DNA of 13,043 bases from an uncultured Clostridia bacterium. GTDB taxonomy: Bacteria; Bacillota; Clostridia; Christensenellales; Aristaeellaceae. The notes beneath the pieces are model-generated. The model had not been told where the DNA came from and searched no databases. It saw only the letters and a list, made by a program, of their open reading frames with translations. Positions within the stretch are counted from its first letter, which is position 1; every line of letters begins with the position of its first letter. The stretch spans positions 1-13,043 of the forward strand of contig CAKTTL010000081.1 of the NCBI GenBank assembly GCA_934615235.1, in the 5' to 3' direction. The position numbers and the translations under genes were made by a program. This document shows, one piece after another, positions 1 to 6,232 of this stretch.

Positions 1-92
1 GGACGGCGAAAAAAAGCAGTTTTCCTTTCCGAAAGGGGGTCCAGGGGGAAAACTCTTTCCTTTTCCTCAAAAGGAAAAGGTTTTCCCCCTGG
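1..92. repeat. Long-hairpin intergenic element, copy A (3' of trpS)
   Basis: This element is nearly identical to the copy at 3921-4012. Its core is a 24-position inverted repeat: the left arm 41-64 begins CCAGGGGGAAAAC, the right arm 69-92 ends GTTTTCCCCCTGG, and the loop is 4 nt. There is one mismatch and one G-T pair. A small palindrome (CCTTTCCGAAAGG, 24-36) and seven A's (9-15) lie to its left; on the minus strand these A's read as a T run after the hairpin. The right arm ends 19 bp beyond the trpS stop codon, so it probably forms the trpS mRNA 3' end or protects it. It is not a canonical terminator, because the T run does not directly follow the stem. The window starts inside the element, so its left limit is unknown. 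Confidence 0.75.
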
Positions 93-111
93 CGTTCCCC
101 TCGAACGTCCC

Positions 112-1155
112 TCACCCAAAATAATCGATCTTCATCGCATGCCGCACGTCGCTGAGCGTCTGCGCTGCGACTTCGCGGGCCTTCAGGCTGCTCACGCGCA
201 GCATTTCAGTCACCGCGCCCATATCCTTGGCCAGCTCTTCGCGGCGGGTGCGGATGGGTTCAAGTTCCTCCTGCAGGATGGCGTTGAGGAATTTTTTGAC
301 CTTCACATCGCCCAGGCCGCCGCGCTGATAGTGCGCCTTGAGCTCGTCGAGGTTGGCGTATTCGGGCAGATAGCGCTCGAAATGCTCCGGCTTGCAGAAC
401 GCGTCAAGGTAGATAAAGACCGTGTTGCCCTCGAGATGTCCGGGATCGGACACCTGCACGTGCAGCGGGTCGGTGTACATGCTCATGATCTTCTGCTTGA
501 TATCCTTGGCGCTGTCGGCAAGATAGATGCAGTTGCCGATGGATTTGCTCATCTTCGCCTTGCCGTCGGTGCCGGGCAGGCGGTTGCAGGCGGCGCGCTG
601 CGGCAAAAGCGCGTTCGGCTCGACGAGCACGGGCGCATAGATTTCGTTGAACTTATGGACGATTTCCCGCGTCTGCTCGATCATCGGCAGCTGATCCTCG
701 CCGACGGGCACGGTGTTCGCCTTAAAGGCGGTAATATCGGCGGCCTGGCTGATGGGATAGCACATGAAGCCCACCGGGATGCTGGTTTCGAAATTCTTCT
801 GCTGAATCTCGGCCTTGACGGTGGGGTTGCGCTGCAGGCGGGAAACGGTGACGAGGTTCATATAGTAGAACGTCAGCTCCGTCAGCTCCGGGATCAGCGA
901 CTGGATGAAAATGGTCGATTTGGCCGGATCAAGGCCGACGGCGAGATAATCCAGCGCGACCTCGGTGATGTTGGCGCGCACCTTTTCAGGGTTGTCGAAA
1001 TTGTCGGTCAGCGCCTGCGCGTCGGCGATCATGATGAACACGTCGCGGTATTCGCCTGTGTTTTGCAGCTCCACGCGGCGGCGGAGCGAGCCGACGTAGT
1101 GGCCGATGTGCAGCCGTCCGGTAGGGCGGTCGCCGGTGAGAATGATCTTATCCAT
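112..1155 (-). CDS. trpS: Tryptophanyl-tRNA synthetase
   Basis: Class Ic aminoacyl-tRNA synthetase that activates L-tryptophan with ATP and charges tRNA-Trp in the cytoplasm. The 347-residue protein starts MDKIILTGDRPTGRLHIGHY. The HIGH signature is at residues 16-19 and the KMSKS loop at 201-205 (AKMSKSIGN). The GEDQ motif near 152-155, typical of bacterial TrpRS, lies in the Rossmann core. Length is within the usual bacterial range, so the gene is complete. An AGGAGG site (1162-1167) lies 6 bp before the ATG. It is 42 bp downstream of the asparaginase gene on the same strand with no visible promoter or terminator between, so the two are probably co-transcribed. No T-box precedes it, unlike thrS in this window. 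A long hairpin element follows the stop codon. Confidence 0.97.
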   Translation of the reverse strand: MDKIILTGDRPTGRLHIGHYVGSLRRRVELQNTGEYRDVFIMIADAQALTDNFDNPEKVRANITEVALDYLAVGLDPAKSTIFIQSLIPELTELTFYYMNLVTVSRLQRNPTVKAEIQQKNFETSIPVGFMCYPISQAADITAFKANTVPVGEDQLPMIEQTREIVHKFNEIYAPVLVEPNALLPQRAACNRLPGTDGKAKMSKSIGNCIYLADSAKDIKQKIMSMYTDPLHVQVSDPGHLEGNTVFIYLDAFCKPEHFERYLPEYANLDELKAHYQRGGLGDVKVKKFLNAILQEELEPIRTRREELAKDMGAVTEMLRVSSLKAREVAAQTLSDVRHAMKIDYFG

Positions 1156-1197
1156 AGTGAGCCTCCTGTATTTTGCGGCGCAGGGCGCCGCTGATCT

Positions 1198-2190
1198 TTA
1201 CCGAATCGTTACCTCGCCCGCGACGCTGGTCTGGAAGAACGCGGCGATCTGCGCCGTATCCATCCCCTGGCCGAGCGCCCACATGAGCTTTGTGGCGGCG
1301 CATTCGCTCGTCATGTCCTCGCCTGGGATAACGCCTTCTTCCAGCGCGCGCTGGCCGACCTCGTACTTGGTCAGGTCGCTGCGCTCGTAAAGGCACTGGC
1401 TGCAGACGACGACCGGGATGTTGCCGCGCACCAGTTCGCCCATCGCGGAAATGAGATCGCGCCGGATGAAATTCAGCCCGCCCGAGCCGAACGCCTCGAT
1501 TACCACGCCGCGGCAGCCCATCGATTTGAGCGCGCGGAAGAGGTTCGGGTCCATGCCGGGAATGAGCTTGATGAGCACGACGCGGCTGTCGATGTCCTTT
1601 TTGAGCGTGCAATGGACGCTCGTGCGCGGCGGCAGGCTTTCGCCGAAGCACAGGCCGTCGGAGTTGACCTCCGCGACGACGGGCGCTTTCACGCTTTCAA
1701 ACGCGTTGAACCCCGTCGTGCGCACCTTGACGCTGCGGCAGCCGAGCAGAATCTTGCGGTCGAACGCGATGAACACGCCAGGCACGCCCGAGACGGCCAT
1801 TTCAAACGCGCAGCGCAGGTTGTACGGCGCGTCGCTGAGCGGGTTGCTGATGGGCAGCTGGCTTCCCGTCAGCACGACGGGAAGGTCGATGCCCGAAAGC
1901 ATGAACGTGAGCATCGAGGCGGTGTACGCCATCGTATCCGTGCCGTGCGTGATGACCACGCCCGAAAAACCTTCGCGCATCGTATACACGCATTCGGCGA
2001 TGTACTGCCATTCCTCCGGCTGAATGTTCGTCGAGTCCAGGCGGAGAATATCGCGCACCGTTACGTCGTAGGGCAGCGCGCCGAGCACGGAGAGCAGGTC
2101 GTTTCCGGTTTGTCCGGGCTGCAGGCCGTGTTCCGAGGAGACGGAAGCAATCGTGCCGCCCGTTGAGAGAAGCAGTATCCTTTTTTTCAT
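1198..2190 (-). CDS. ansA: Type I (cytosolic) L-asparaginase
   Basis: Hydrolyses L-asparagine to aspartate and ammonia. The 330-residue protein has both asparaginase/glutaminase signatures: LLLSTGGTIAS with the nucleophile Thr13, and VITHGTDTMAYTAS with the second active-site pair Thr84-Asp85. A conserved-type Lys155 (SVKVRTT) is a candidate for the third catalytic position. No signal peptide is present, which fits the cytosolic AnsA class rather than periplasmic type II. The frame is open back to 2322, but that extension is translated from palindromic repeat DNA. The ATG at 2190 is preferred because family homology begins there and GAAAGG (2196-2201) lies 5 bp upstream. It is the first gene of a probable operon with trpS. 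The symbol ansA is by family resemblance. Confidence 0.93.
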   Translation of the reverse strand: MKKRILLLSTGGTIASVSSEHGLQPGQTGNDLLSVLGALPYDVTVRDILRLDSTNIQPEEWQYIAECVYTMREGFSGVVITHGTDTMAYTASMLTFMLSGIDLPVVLTGSQLPISNPLSDAPYNLRCAFEMAVSGVPGVFIAFDRKILLGCRSVKVRTTGFNAFESVKAPVVAEVNSDGLCFGESLPPRTSVHCTLKKDIDSRVVLIKLIPGMDPNLFRALKSMGCRGVVIEAFGSGGLNFIRRDLISAMGELVRGNIPVVVCSQCLYERSDLTKYEVGQRALEEGVIPGEDMTSECAATKLMWALGQGMDTAQIAAFFQTSVAGEVTIR

Positions 2191-2211
2191 GCTTGCCTTT
2201 CGTGCGGAGGA

Positions 2212-2277
2212 GGGAGGAACGCCAGGGGACTCCGTCCCCTGGACCCCTGCCAGGAAACTGAGTTTCCTGGACCTTCC
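2212..2277 (-). repeat. Two-hairpin palindromic repeat, copy C
   Basis: Two perfect 9-bp hairpins with 3-nt loops lie side by side: CCAGGGGAC/GTCCCCTGG (arms 2222-2230 and 2234-2242) and CCAGGAAAC/GTTTCCTGG (arms 2250-2258 and 2262-2270). Read on the minus strand, the order of parts matches the copies at 12614 and 12775: GGAAGGT, hairpin, CAGGGGTC, hairpin, CGTTCC. It lies about 22 bp upstream of the asparaginase start and would be in that gene's 5' leader if transcription starts further upstream. Confidence 0.8.
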
Positions 2278-2338
2278 GCTTGGGGTTTTTGGAAATGGAG
2301 CTTTCCGGAGAAAGCGCGGCACTTCCCATAGATTTCCT

Positions 2339-2502
2339 TAGGGGGTATCTGAAAAATTCCCTGAGACTCCATCACGGCGTCTTTTCCGCCATTTCTGTGT
2401 CGGAAAACCTCGATTTAGCCCCGCTAAACCTTCGGTTTCCCTCCTTGAACTGACGAAAAATCCGCTCGTGCTGTCGCCTCTTCCTTTTTCAGATACCCCC
2501 TA
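2339..2502. mobile_element. Putative MITE: 164-bp element with 18-bp terminal inverted repeats
   Basis: The ends are perfect inverted repeats: TAGGGGGTATCTGAAAAA at 2339-2356 and its reverse complement at 2485-2502. The outermost TA at each end could be a duplicated TA target, as with Tc1/mariner/IS630-type elements, but this is inference from one copy. The interior has no plausible gene. It does contain further fold-back structure: TTTTCCG...CGGAAAA, and a longer imperfect hairpin around TTTAG CCCCG CTAAA. A shorter related structure is at 9463-9502. A structured regulatory RNA rather than a transposon remnant is the main alternative. Confidence 0.55.
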
Positions 2503-2507
2503 GTATA
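2502..2507 (-). promoter_or_regulatory. Possible -10 element for ansA-trpS
   Basis: The minus strand reads TATACT directly outside the TIR element, facing the asparaginase gene. No good -35 is visible 17 bp upstream (TGGCGC), so this is a weak call. If used, the whole TIR element and repeat copy C would be in the ansA-trpS leader RNA. Confidence 0.25.
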
Positions 2508-2541
2508 ACACCTTTTCTTCATTTGCGCCATATTTTTATGC

Positions 2542-2570
2542 TTGACATTTTTGCGGAGCGTGCGTATACT
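2542..2570 (+). promoter_or_regulatory. Sigma-A promoter of ilvE
   Basis: TTGACA (2542-2547), a 17-bp spacer and TATACT (2565-2570) make a near-consensus housekeeping promoter. Transcription should begin near 2577, giving a leader of about 180 nt before the ilvE ATG. Confidence 0.85.
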
Positions 2571-2576
2571 ACGCGC

Positions 2577-2757
2577 ATATTCAAACGCAGTTTGGAAAAC
2601 TCCGGGCGCATGTCCGGAGGATTTTGCTTTTTTGCGGCTTTGCGCAAAAAAATGCAGCGCCCAGCGGCATGCGGCGGCGCTCCGTCAGCGCCGCGAAGCG
2701 GCCGTCGATTGCGTCTGAATCATTTCATGGCGAACAGAAAATTAAGGAGGAAGCACA
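2577..2757 (+). promoter_or_regulatory. Structured ~180-nt 5' leader of ilvE, type unknown
   Basis: The leader contains three potential hairpins. The first is CTCCGG/CCGGAG, followed by a T-rich stretch. The second is TTTTTTGCG paired with CGCAAAAAA. The third is GCGGCGCT/AGCGCCGC with a 5-nt loop. It ends in a strong AAGGAGG (2744-2750) 7 bp before the ATG. I see no T-box consensus, no convincing leader peptide rich in branched-chain codons and no riboswitch I recognise. Regulation is therefore suspected but not shown. Confidence 0.4.
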
Positions 2758-3819
2758 ATGGATATCAGGATCGAACGAACGACGCAGCCCAAACAGCACG
2801 CGGATGAATCAAAGCTGGGTTTCGGCCAGTATTTTACCGATCATATGTTCTGGATGGATTACACGCCCGAAGAAGGCTGGCATGACGCGCGCATTGTTCC
2901 CTACGGGCCGATTACGCTTTCTCCTGCGGCGACCGTGCTGCATTATGGCATGGAAATTTTCGAGGGGCTGAAGGCGTACCGCCGCGCGGACGGCAAGGTG
3001 CAGCTCTTCCGCCCGTGGGATAACTTCGCCCGCATGAACGATTCCGCCGAGCGCCTCTGCCTGCCGCAGATCGACGCGGCTTTCGCGCAGGAAGCGCTGG
3101 AAACGCTCATCCGTCTGGATGAATCGTGGGTGCCGTCTCTGCCGGGCACGAGCCTGTATATCCGTCCCTTTGAGTTCGGCGCGGATCCGTTCCTCGGCCT
3201 GCATACGGTGCATCATTCGCAGTTCGGCATCATCCTCTCGCCCTCGGGCAGCTATTACGCCGAAGGCATCAACCCCGTCAAGATCATGATTGAAACGCGC
3301 GACGTGCGCGCGGTGCGCGGCGGCACGGGCTACGCCAAGTGCGGCGGCAACTACGCCGCATCCAGCCGCGCCGGAATGTACGCCGAAAAGAAGGGCTACA
3401 CGCAGGTGCTCTGGCTTGACGGCGTGGAGCGTAAATATGTCGAAGAGGTCGGCGCGATGAACGTCATGTTCATGATCGACCACAAGGTGGTAACGCCGGC
3501 GCTGCTGGGCAGCGTCCTGCCGGGCGTGACGCGCCGCAGCTGCATCCAGCTGCTGAAGGATTGGGGCTACGAGGTCGAGGAGCGCCAGCTCGCCGCCGAG
3601 GAAATCTTTACCGCCCTCGCCGAGGGCCGCCTGCAGGAAGCCTGGGGCTGCGGTACCGCCGCCGTCGTCTCGCCCATCGGCGAACTGTCCTTCCACGACA
3701 AAGCCTATACTATTAACGATTTCAAAATCGGCCCCGTCACGCAGCGCCTTTACGACGAACTGACCGGCATCCAGTACGGCCGCCTGCCCGATACGCACGG
3801 CTGGACACGCGTGCTGTAA
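2758..3819 (+). CDS. ilvE: Branched-chain amino acid aminotransferase
   Basis: PLP-dependent class IV aminotransferase that interconverts leucine, isoleucine and valine with their 2-keto acids, using glutamate/2-oxoglutarate. The 353-residue length and the motifs YIRPFEFGADPFLGL (134-148) and GYAKCGGNYAASSRA (191-205) fit the longer, type II BCAT group. Lys194 is the likely Schiff-base lysine. GVTRRS (256-261) and CGTAAVVSPIGEL (298-310) are the family's phosphate- and substrate-binding segments. AAGGAGG lies 7 bp before the ATG. The gene has its own consensus promoter with a long structured leader and a strong intrinsic terminator 31 bp after its stop, so it appears monocistronic. It converges with thrS. 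D-amino-acid transaminase or ADC lyase are less likely given length and motifs. Confidence 0.95.
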   Translation: MDIRIERTTQPKQHADESKLGFGQYFTDHMFWMDYTPEEGWHDARIVPYGPITLSPAATVLHYGMEIFEGLKAYRRADGKVQLFRPWDNFARMNDSAERLCLPQIDAAFAQEALETLIRLDESWVPSLPGTSLYIRPFEFGADPFLGLHTVHHSQFGIILSPSGSYYAEGINPVKIMIETRDVRAVRGGTGYAKCGGNYAASSRAGMYAEKKGYTQVLWLDGVERKYVEEVGAMNVMFMIDHKVVTPALLGSVLPGVTRRSCIQLLKDWGYEVEERQLAAEEIFTALAEGRLQEAWGCGTAAVVSPIGELSFHDKAYTINDFKIGPVTQRLYDELTGIQYGRLPDTHGWTRVL

Positions 3820-3849
3820 CGAGGAAAGAACGTGCAAGTGGAACCCTTT

Positions 3850-3875
3850 CGCCGGGCTACCGCCCGGCGTTTTTT
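3850..3875 (+). terminator. Intrinsic terminator of ilvE
   Basis: An 8-bp perfect GC stem, CGCCGGGC (3850-3857) with GCCCGGCG (3862-3869), a TACC loop and six T's form a canonical Rho-independent terminator 31 bp after the ilvE stop codon. Confidence 0.93.
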
Positions 3876-3892
3876 ATCCCGCAAATATGCAA

Positions 3893-3929
3893 ACGCCGCC
3901 CGTCCCTCGTTGAGAGGGGCGGACGGCGT
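3893..3929 (-). terminator. Convergent hairpin, possible thrS terminator
   Basis: A 16-position inverted repeat (arms 3893-3908 and 3914-3929) has one mismatch, one G-T pair and a 5-nt loop. On the minus strand only TTT follows directly, so termination would be weak. It overlaps the left end (GGACGGCG) of long-hairpin copy B and may belong to that element. Confidence 0.4.
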
Positions 3930-4012
3930 AAAAAGGCAGTTTTCCTTTCCGAAAGGGGGTCCAGGGGGAAAACCCTTTACTTTTTCTTAAAAGGAAAGGG
4001 TTTTCCCCCTGG
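3921..4012. repeat. Long-hairpin intergenic element, copy B (3' of thrS)
   Basis: This copy aligns with bases 1-92 almost without gaps. The 24-position inverted repeat has its left arm at 3961-3984 and right arm at 3989-4012, with a TCTT loop and one mismatch. The inner stem differs from copy A at a few positions; the outer 13 bp are the same. The right arm ends 22 bp beyond the thrS stop codon, in the same position and orientation as copy A relative to trpS. On the minus strand CTTTTTACGCC follows the hairpin region. It is likely a transcript end or mRNA-stabilising structure, or a mobile palindrome that settles in such sites. Confidence 0.78.
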
Positions 4013-4034
4013 CTCAACGTCCCCCCCGTTCTCC

Positions 4035-5906
4035 TTACAGCGCCTTGGTTTCGACTTCTTCCTTGAGCTTGGCCATGAAGTCTTCGAGCTTCATGGCGCC
4101 CAGATCGCCCTTGCGGCCGCGGACGGCGACCTCGCCGGTCTCGACTTCCTTGTCGCCGAGGACGATCATGTAAGGAACCTTCTGCATCTGCGCCTCGCGG
4201 ATCTTGAAGCCGATCTTTTCGTTGCGCAGATCGAGTTCCGGGCGGTAGCCCGCCTTATCAAGGATGGCGGAAATCTCCTTCGCGCGCTCGTCGCAGCGGC
4301 TGGTGATGGTAAGAATCTTCACCTGCACAGGCGAGAGCCAGGTCGGGAACGCGCCGGCGAAATGCTCGATGAGGATGCCGATGAAGCGCTCGATGGAGCC
4401 GAACACGACGCGGTGGATCATCACCGGGCGATGCTTTTCACCGTCCGCGCCGGTATAGGTCAGATCAAACCGCTCCGGCAGGTTCATATCGAGCTGAATC
4501 GTGCCGCACTGCCAGGTGCGTCCGAGGCAGTCCTGCAGATGGAAGTCGATCTTCGGGCCGTAGAACGCGCCGTCGCCCTCGTTGACCTTGTATTCCACGC
4601 CCAGATCGTCCAGCGCGCCCTTGAGACCGTCGGTGGCCATGGCCCACTGCTCGTCGGTGCCGATGGAATCGGCGGGGCGGGTGGAAAGCTCAACCGTATA
4701 GGGGAAGCCGAACACGCCGTAAACCTTGTTGATGAGCTGGTACACGCCCTTGATCTCGTCGCGAATCTGATCGGGGCGCATGAAGATGTGCGCGTCATCC
4801 TGCGTGAAGCAGCGCACGCGCATCAGGCCGTGCAGCTGGCCGCTCTTTTCGTGGCGGTGCACAAGGCCCAGTTCGCCGCTGCGGATCGGCAGATCGCGAT
4901 AGCTCCACGGCTTGCGCTTGTAGACAAGCATGCCGCCGGGGCAGTTCATGGGCTTGACGGCGTATTCCTGCTCGTCGATGGTCGTGGTGTACATATTCTC
5001 CTTATAGTGATCCCAGTGGCCGGAGCGCAGCCACAGATCGCGGTTGAGGATCATCGGGGTCTTGATTTCCTCATAGCCCGCTTCGCGGTGCAGCTGCCGC
5101 CAGTAATCCTCCAGAATGTTGCGCAGCACCATGCCCTTGGGCAGGAAGAACGGGAAACCGGGGCCTTCGTCCGTGAGCATGAACAGATCGAGCTCGCGGC
5201 CGATCTTGCGATGATCGCGCTTCTTCGCCTCTTCGATGCGGGCAAGATACTCGTCCAGCTCTTCCTTGGAGGGGAAGCAGGTGCCGTAGATGCGCTGGAG
5301 CATCTTGTTCTTTTCATCGCCGCGCCAGTACGCGCCGGCAACCTGCGTGAGCTTGACGGCCTTGATTTTGCCGGTGGAGGCAAGGTGCGGGCCGGCGCAC
5401 AGGTCGGTGAAATCGCCGTTGGTGTAGAAGGAAATAACGGCGTCCTCGGGCAGGTCGTTGATCAGTTCGACCTTGTAGGGCTCGTTGCGGTCCTGCATCA
5501 GCTTGAGCGCTTCCGCGCGGGGCAGTTCGAACCGCTCGACGCGCTCGTTCTTCTTGATCAGGTGCTGCATCTCTTTTTCGAGCGCCTTCAGATCCTCGGC
5601 GGTAAAGGGCTCGTCGCTGTCGACGTCATAATAGAAACCGTCGGCGATGGCCGGGCCGATGGCGTACTTGGTGCCGGGGCGCACATGCTGAATCGCTTCG
5701 GCCAGAACGTGAGACGCGGTATGGCGGAAAGCCCTGCGGCCGTCCTCGTCGGCGAAGGTGAGCACTTCCACCTTGTCGCCCTCATGGAGCTCCTGCCACA
5801 GTTCCTTGACCTCGCCGTTCACGCGGACGACGAGCGCTTCCTTCTTCAGACCGGCCTGCTCCGCCGCGTCAAAACCCTTCATTCCCTCTTTGGCGATGAT
5901 TTCCAT
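4035..5906 (-). CDS. thrS: Threonyl-tRNA synthetase
   Basis: Class IIa synthetase that charges tRNA-Thr. The 623-residue protein has the full bacterial layout. The N-terminal TGS domain covers about residues 1-60. The editing (SAD) domain has HTASHVLAEA and CAGPHL, which carry its metal/editing residues. The catalytic core has MNCPGGM (Cys zinc ligand), RVRCFTQDDAHIF (motif 2 and the His ligand) and MIHRVVFGSIERFIGILIEH (third ligand and motif 3). The C-terminal anticodon-binding domain begins near FPTWLSPVQV. The frame extends to a TTG at 5924, but that TTG abuts the AAGGAGGA ribosome site (5914-5921). The ATG at 5906, 7 bp from that site, is therefore the start. Expression should be induced by uncharged tRNA-Thr through the upstream T-box. 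Confidence 0.97.
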   Translation of the reverse strand: MEIIAKEGMKGFDAAEQAGLKKEALVVRVNGEVKELWQELHEGDKVEVLTFADEDGRRAFRHTASHVLAEAIQHVRPGTKYAIGPAIADGFYYDVDSDEPFTAEDLKALEKEMQHLIKKNERVERFELPRAEALKLMQDRNEPYKVELINDLPEDAVISFYTNGDFTDLCAGPHLASTGKIKAVKLTQVAGAYWRGDEKNKMLQRIYGTCFPSKEELDEYLARIEEAKKRDHRKIGRELDLFMLTDEGPGFPFFLPKGMVLRNILEDYWRQLHREAGYEEIKTPMILNRDLWLRSGHWDHYKENMYTTTIDEQEYAVKPMNCPGGMLVYKRKPWSYRDLPIRSGELGLVHRHEKSGQLHGLMRVRCFTQDDAHIFMRPDQIRDEIKGVYQLINKVYGVFGFPYTVELSTRPADSIGTDEQWAMATDGLKGALDDLGVEYKVNEGDGAFYGPKIDFHLQDCLGRTWQCGTIQLDMNLPERFDLTYTGADGEKHRPVMIHRVVFGSIERFIGILIEHFAGAFPTWLSPVQVKILTITSRCDERAKEISAILDKAGYRPELDLRNEKIGFKIREAQMQKVPYMIVLGDKEVETGEVAVRGRKGDLGAMKLEDFMAKLKEEVETKAL

Positions 5907-5930
5907 TTTTTCTTCCTCCTTCAAAGGTGC

Positions 5931-5959
5931 AAAAAGCCCGTCCCCTCGCGGGGACGGGC
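5931..5959 (-). terminator. T-box attenuator terminator of thrS leader
   Basis: Read on the minus strand, GCCCGTCCCC and GGGGACGGGC form a perfect 10-bp stem (5936-5945 with 5950-5959) with a 4-nt loop. Five T's (5931-5935) follow. Its 5' arm (CCGTC) can instead pair with AACGG upstream of the T-box sequence, which would be the antiterminator. Confidence 0.9.
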
Positions 5960-6163
5960 GCTATGCCGTGGTTCCACCCTGCTTCATCCGTTCTCCTTCA
6001 GCAAAGCGCTGCCTGAAAACGAACCTTGCAAACGCCGTAACGCTGCGCTGCGCCTTCGTTCGGGAGGCGGTCTTCATCTCGCGCCGCACGCGCGGCTTGC
6101 AGCAGGCGCCACGCTCTCTGGGGAGCAAGCGGGAGATTACTCTTCTCCGTCTTCACAAAGGAT
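5931..6163 (-). ncRNA. T-box riboswitch leader of thrS
   Basis: The T-box sequence AGGGTGGAACCACGG is at 5966-5980 on the minus strand, directly before a terminator and the thrS ribosome site. It differs from the common AGGGTGGNACCGCG by an A after ACC. The 5' half shows Stem I hallmarks: GAGAAGAGTAA near the start, an AGAGAGCG segment, and a candidate specifier loop GATGAAGACCGCC. ACC (6069-6071) is a threonine codon followed by a purine, matching the downstream gene. Reading the loop one base earlier gives GAC (Asp), so the specifier call leans on gene context. Uncharged tRNA-Thr should favour the antiterminator. Confidence 0.93.
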
Positions 6164-6169
6164 AGATGC

Positions 6170-6198
6170 ATCATAACGCCAAACGCGCGCGATGTCAA
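6170..6198 (-). promoter_or_regulatory. Sigma-A promoter of the thrS T-box leader
   Basis: On the minus strand TTGACA (6193-6198), a 17-bp spacer and TATGAT (6170-6175) form a near-consensus promoter. Transcription should start near 6163, just before the T-box Stem I. Confidence 0.88.
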
Positions 6199-6232
6199 GT
6201 ATTATCGGCGCAATGCGCCGAAAAAACATGCG

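Noticed and set aside
139..1194. 351-codon plus-strand frame opposite trpS
   Set aside because: It covers trpS on the other strand, and trpS shows both class I signatures.
2523..2807. Possible leader peptide or small gene upstream of ilvE (contains MSGGFCFFAAL)
   Set aside because: It has no ribosome site and no run of Leu/Ile/Val codons, and it runs out of frame into ilvE.
5907..5924. TTG start giving a thrS six residues longer
   Set aside because: The TTG directly abuts the AAGGAGGA ribosome site; the ATG at 5906 has correct spacing.
4362..6176. 604-codon open frame on the plus strand opposite thrS
   Set aside because: It is antisense to a full-length, motif-complete thrS and its T-box. 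It arises from GC-rich codon bias and has no family features.
6206..6220. CGGCGC/GCGCCG hairpin after the SH3-array gene as its terminator
   Set aside because: No T run follows on the minus strand; the T's come before the hairpin. It is followed directly by the thrS promoter, so termination there is unsupported.
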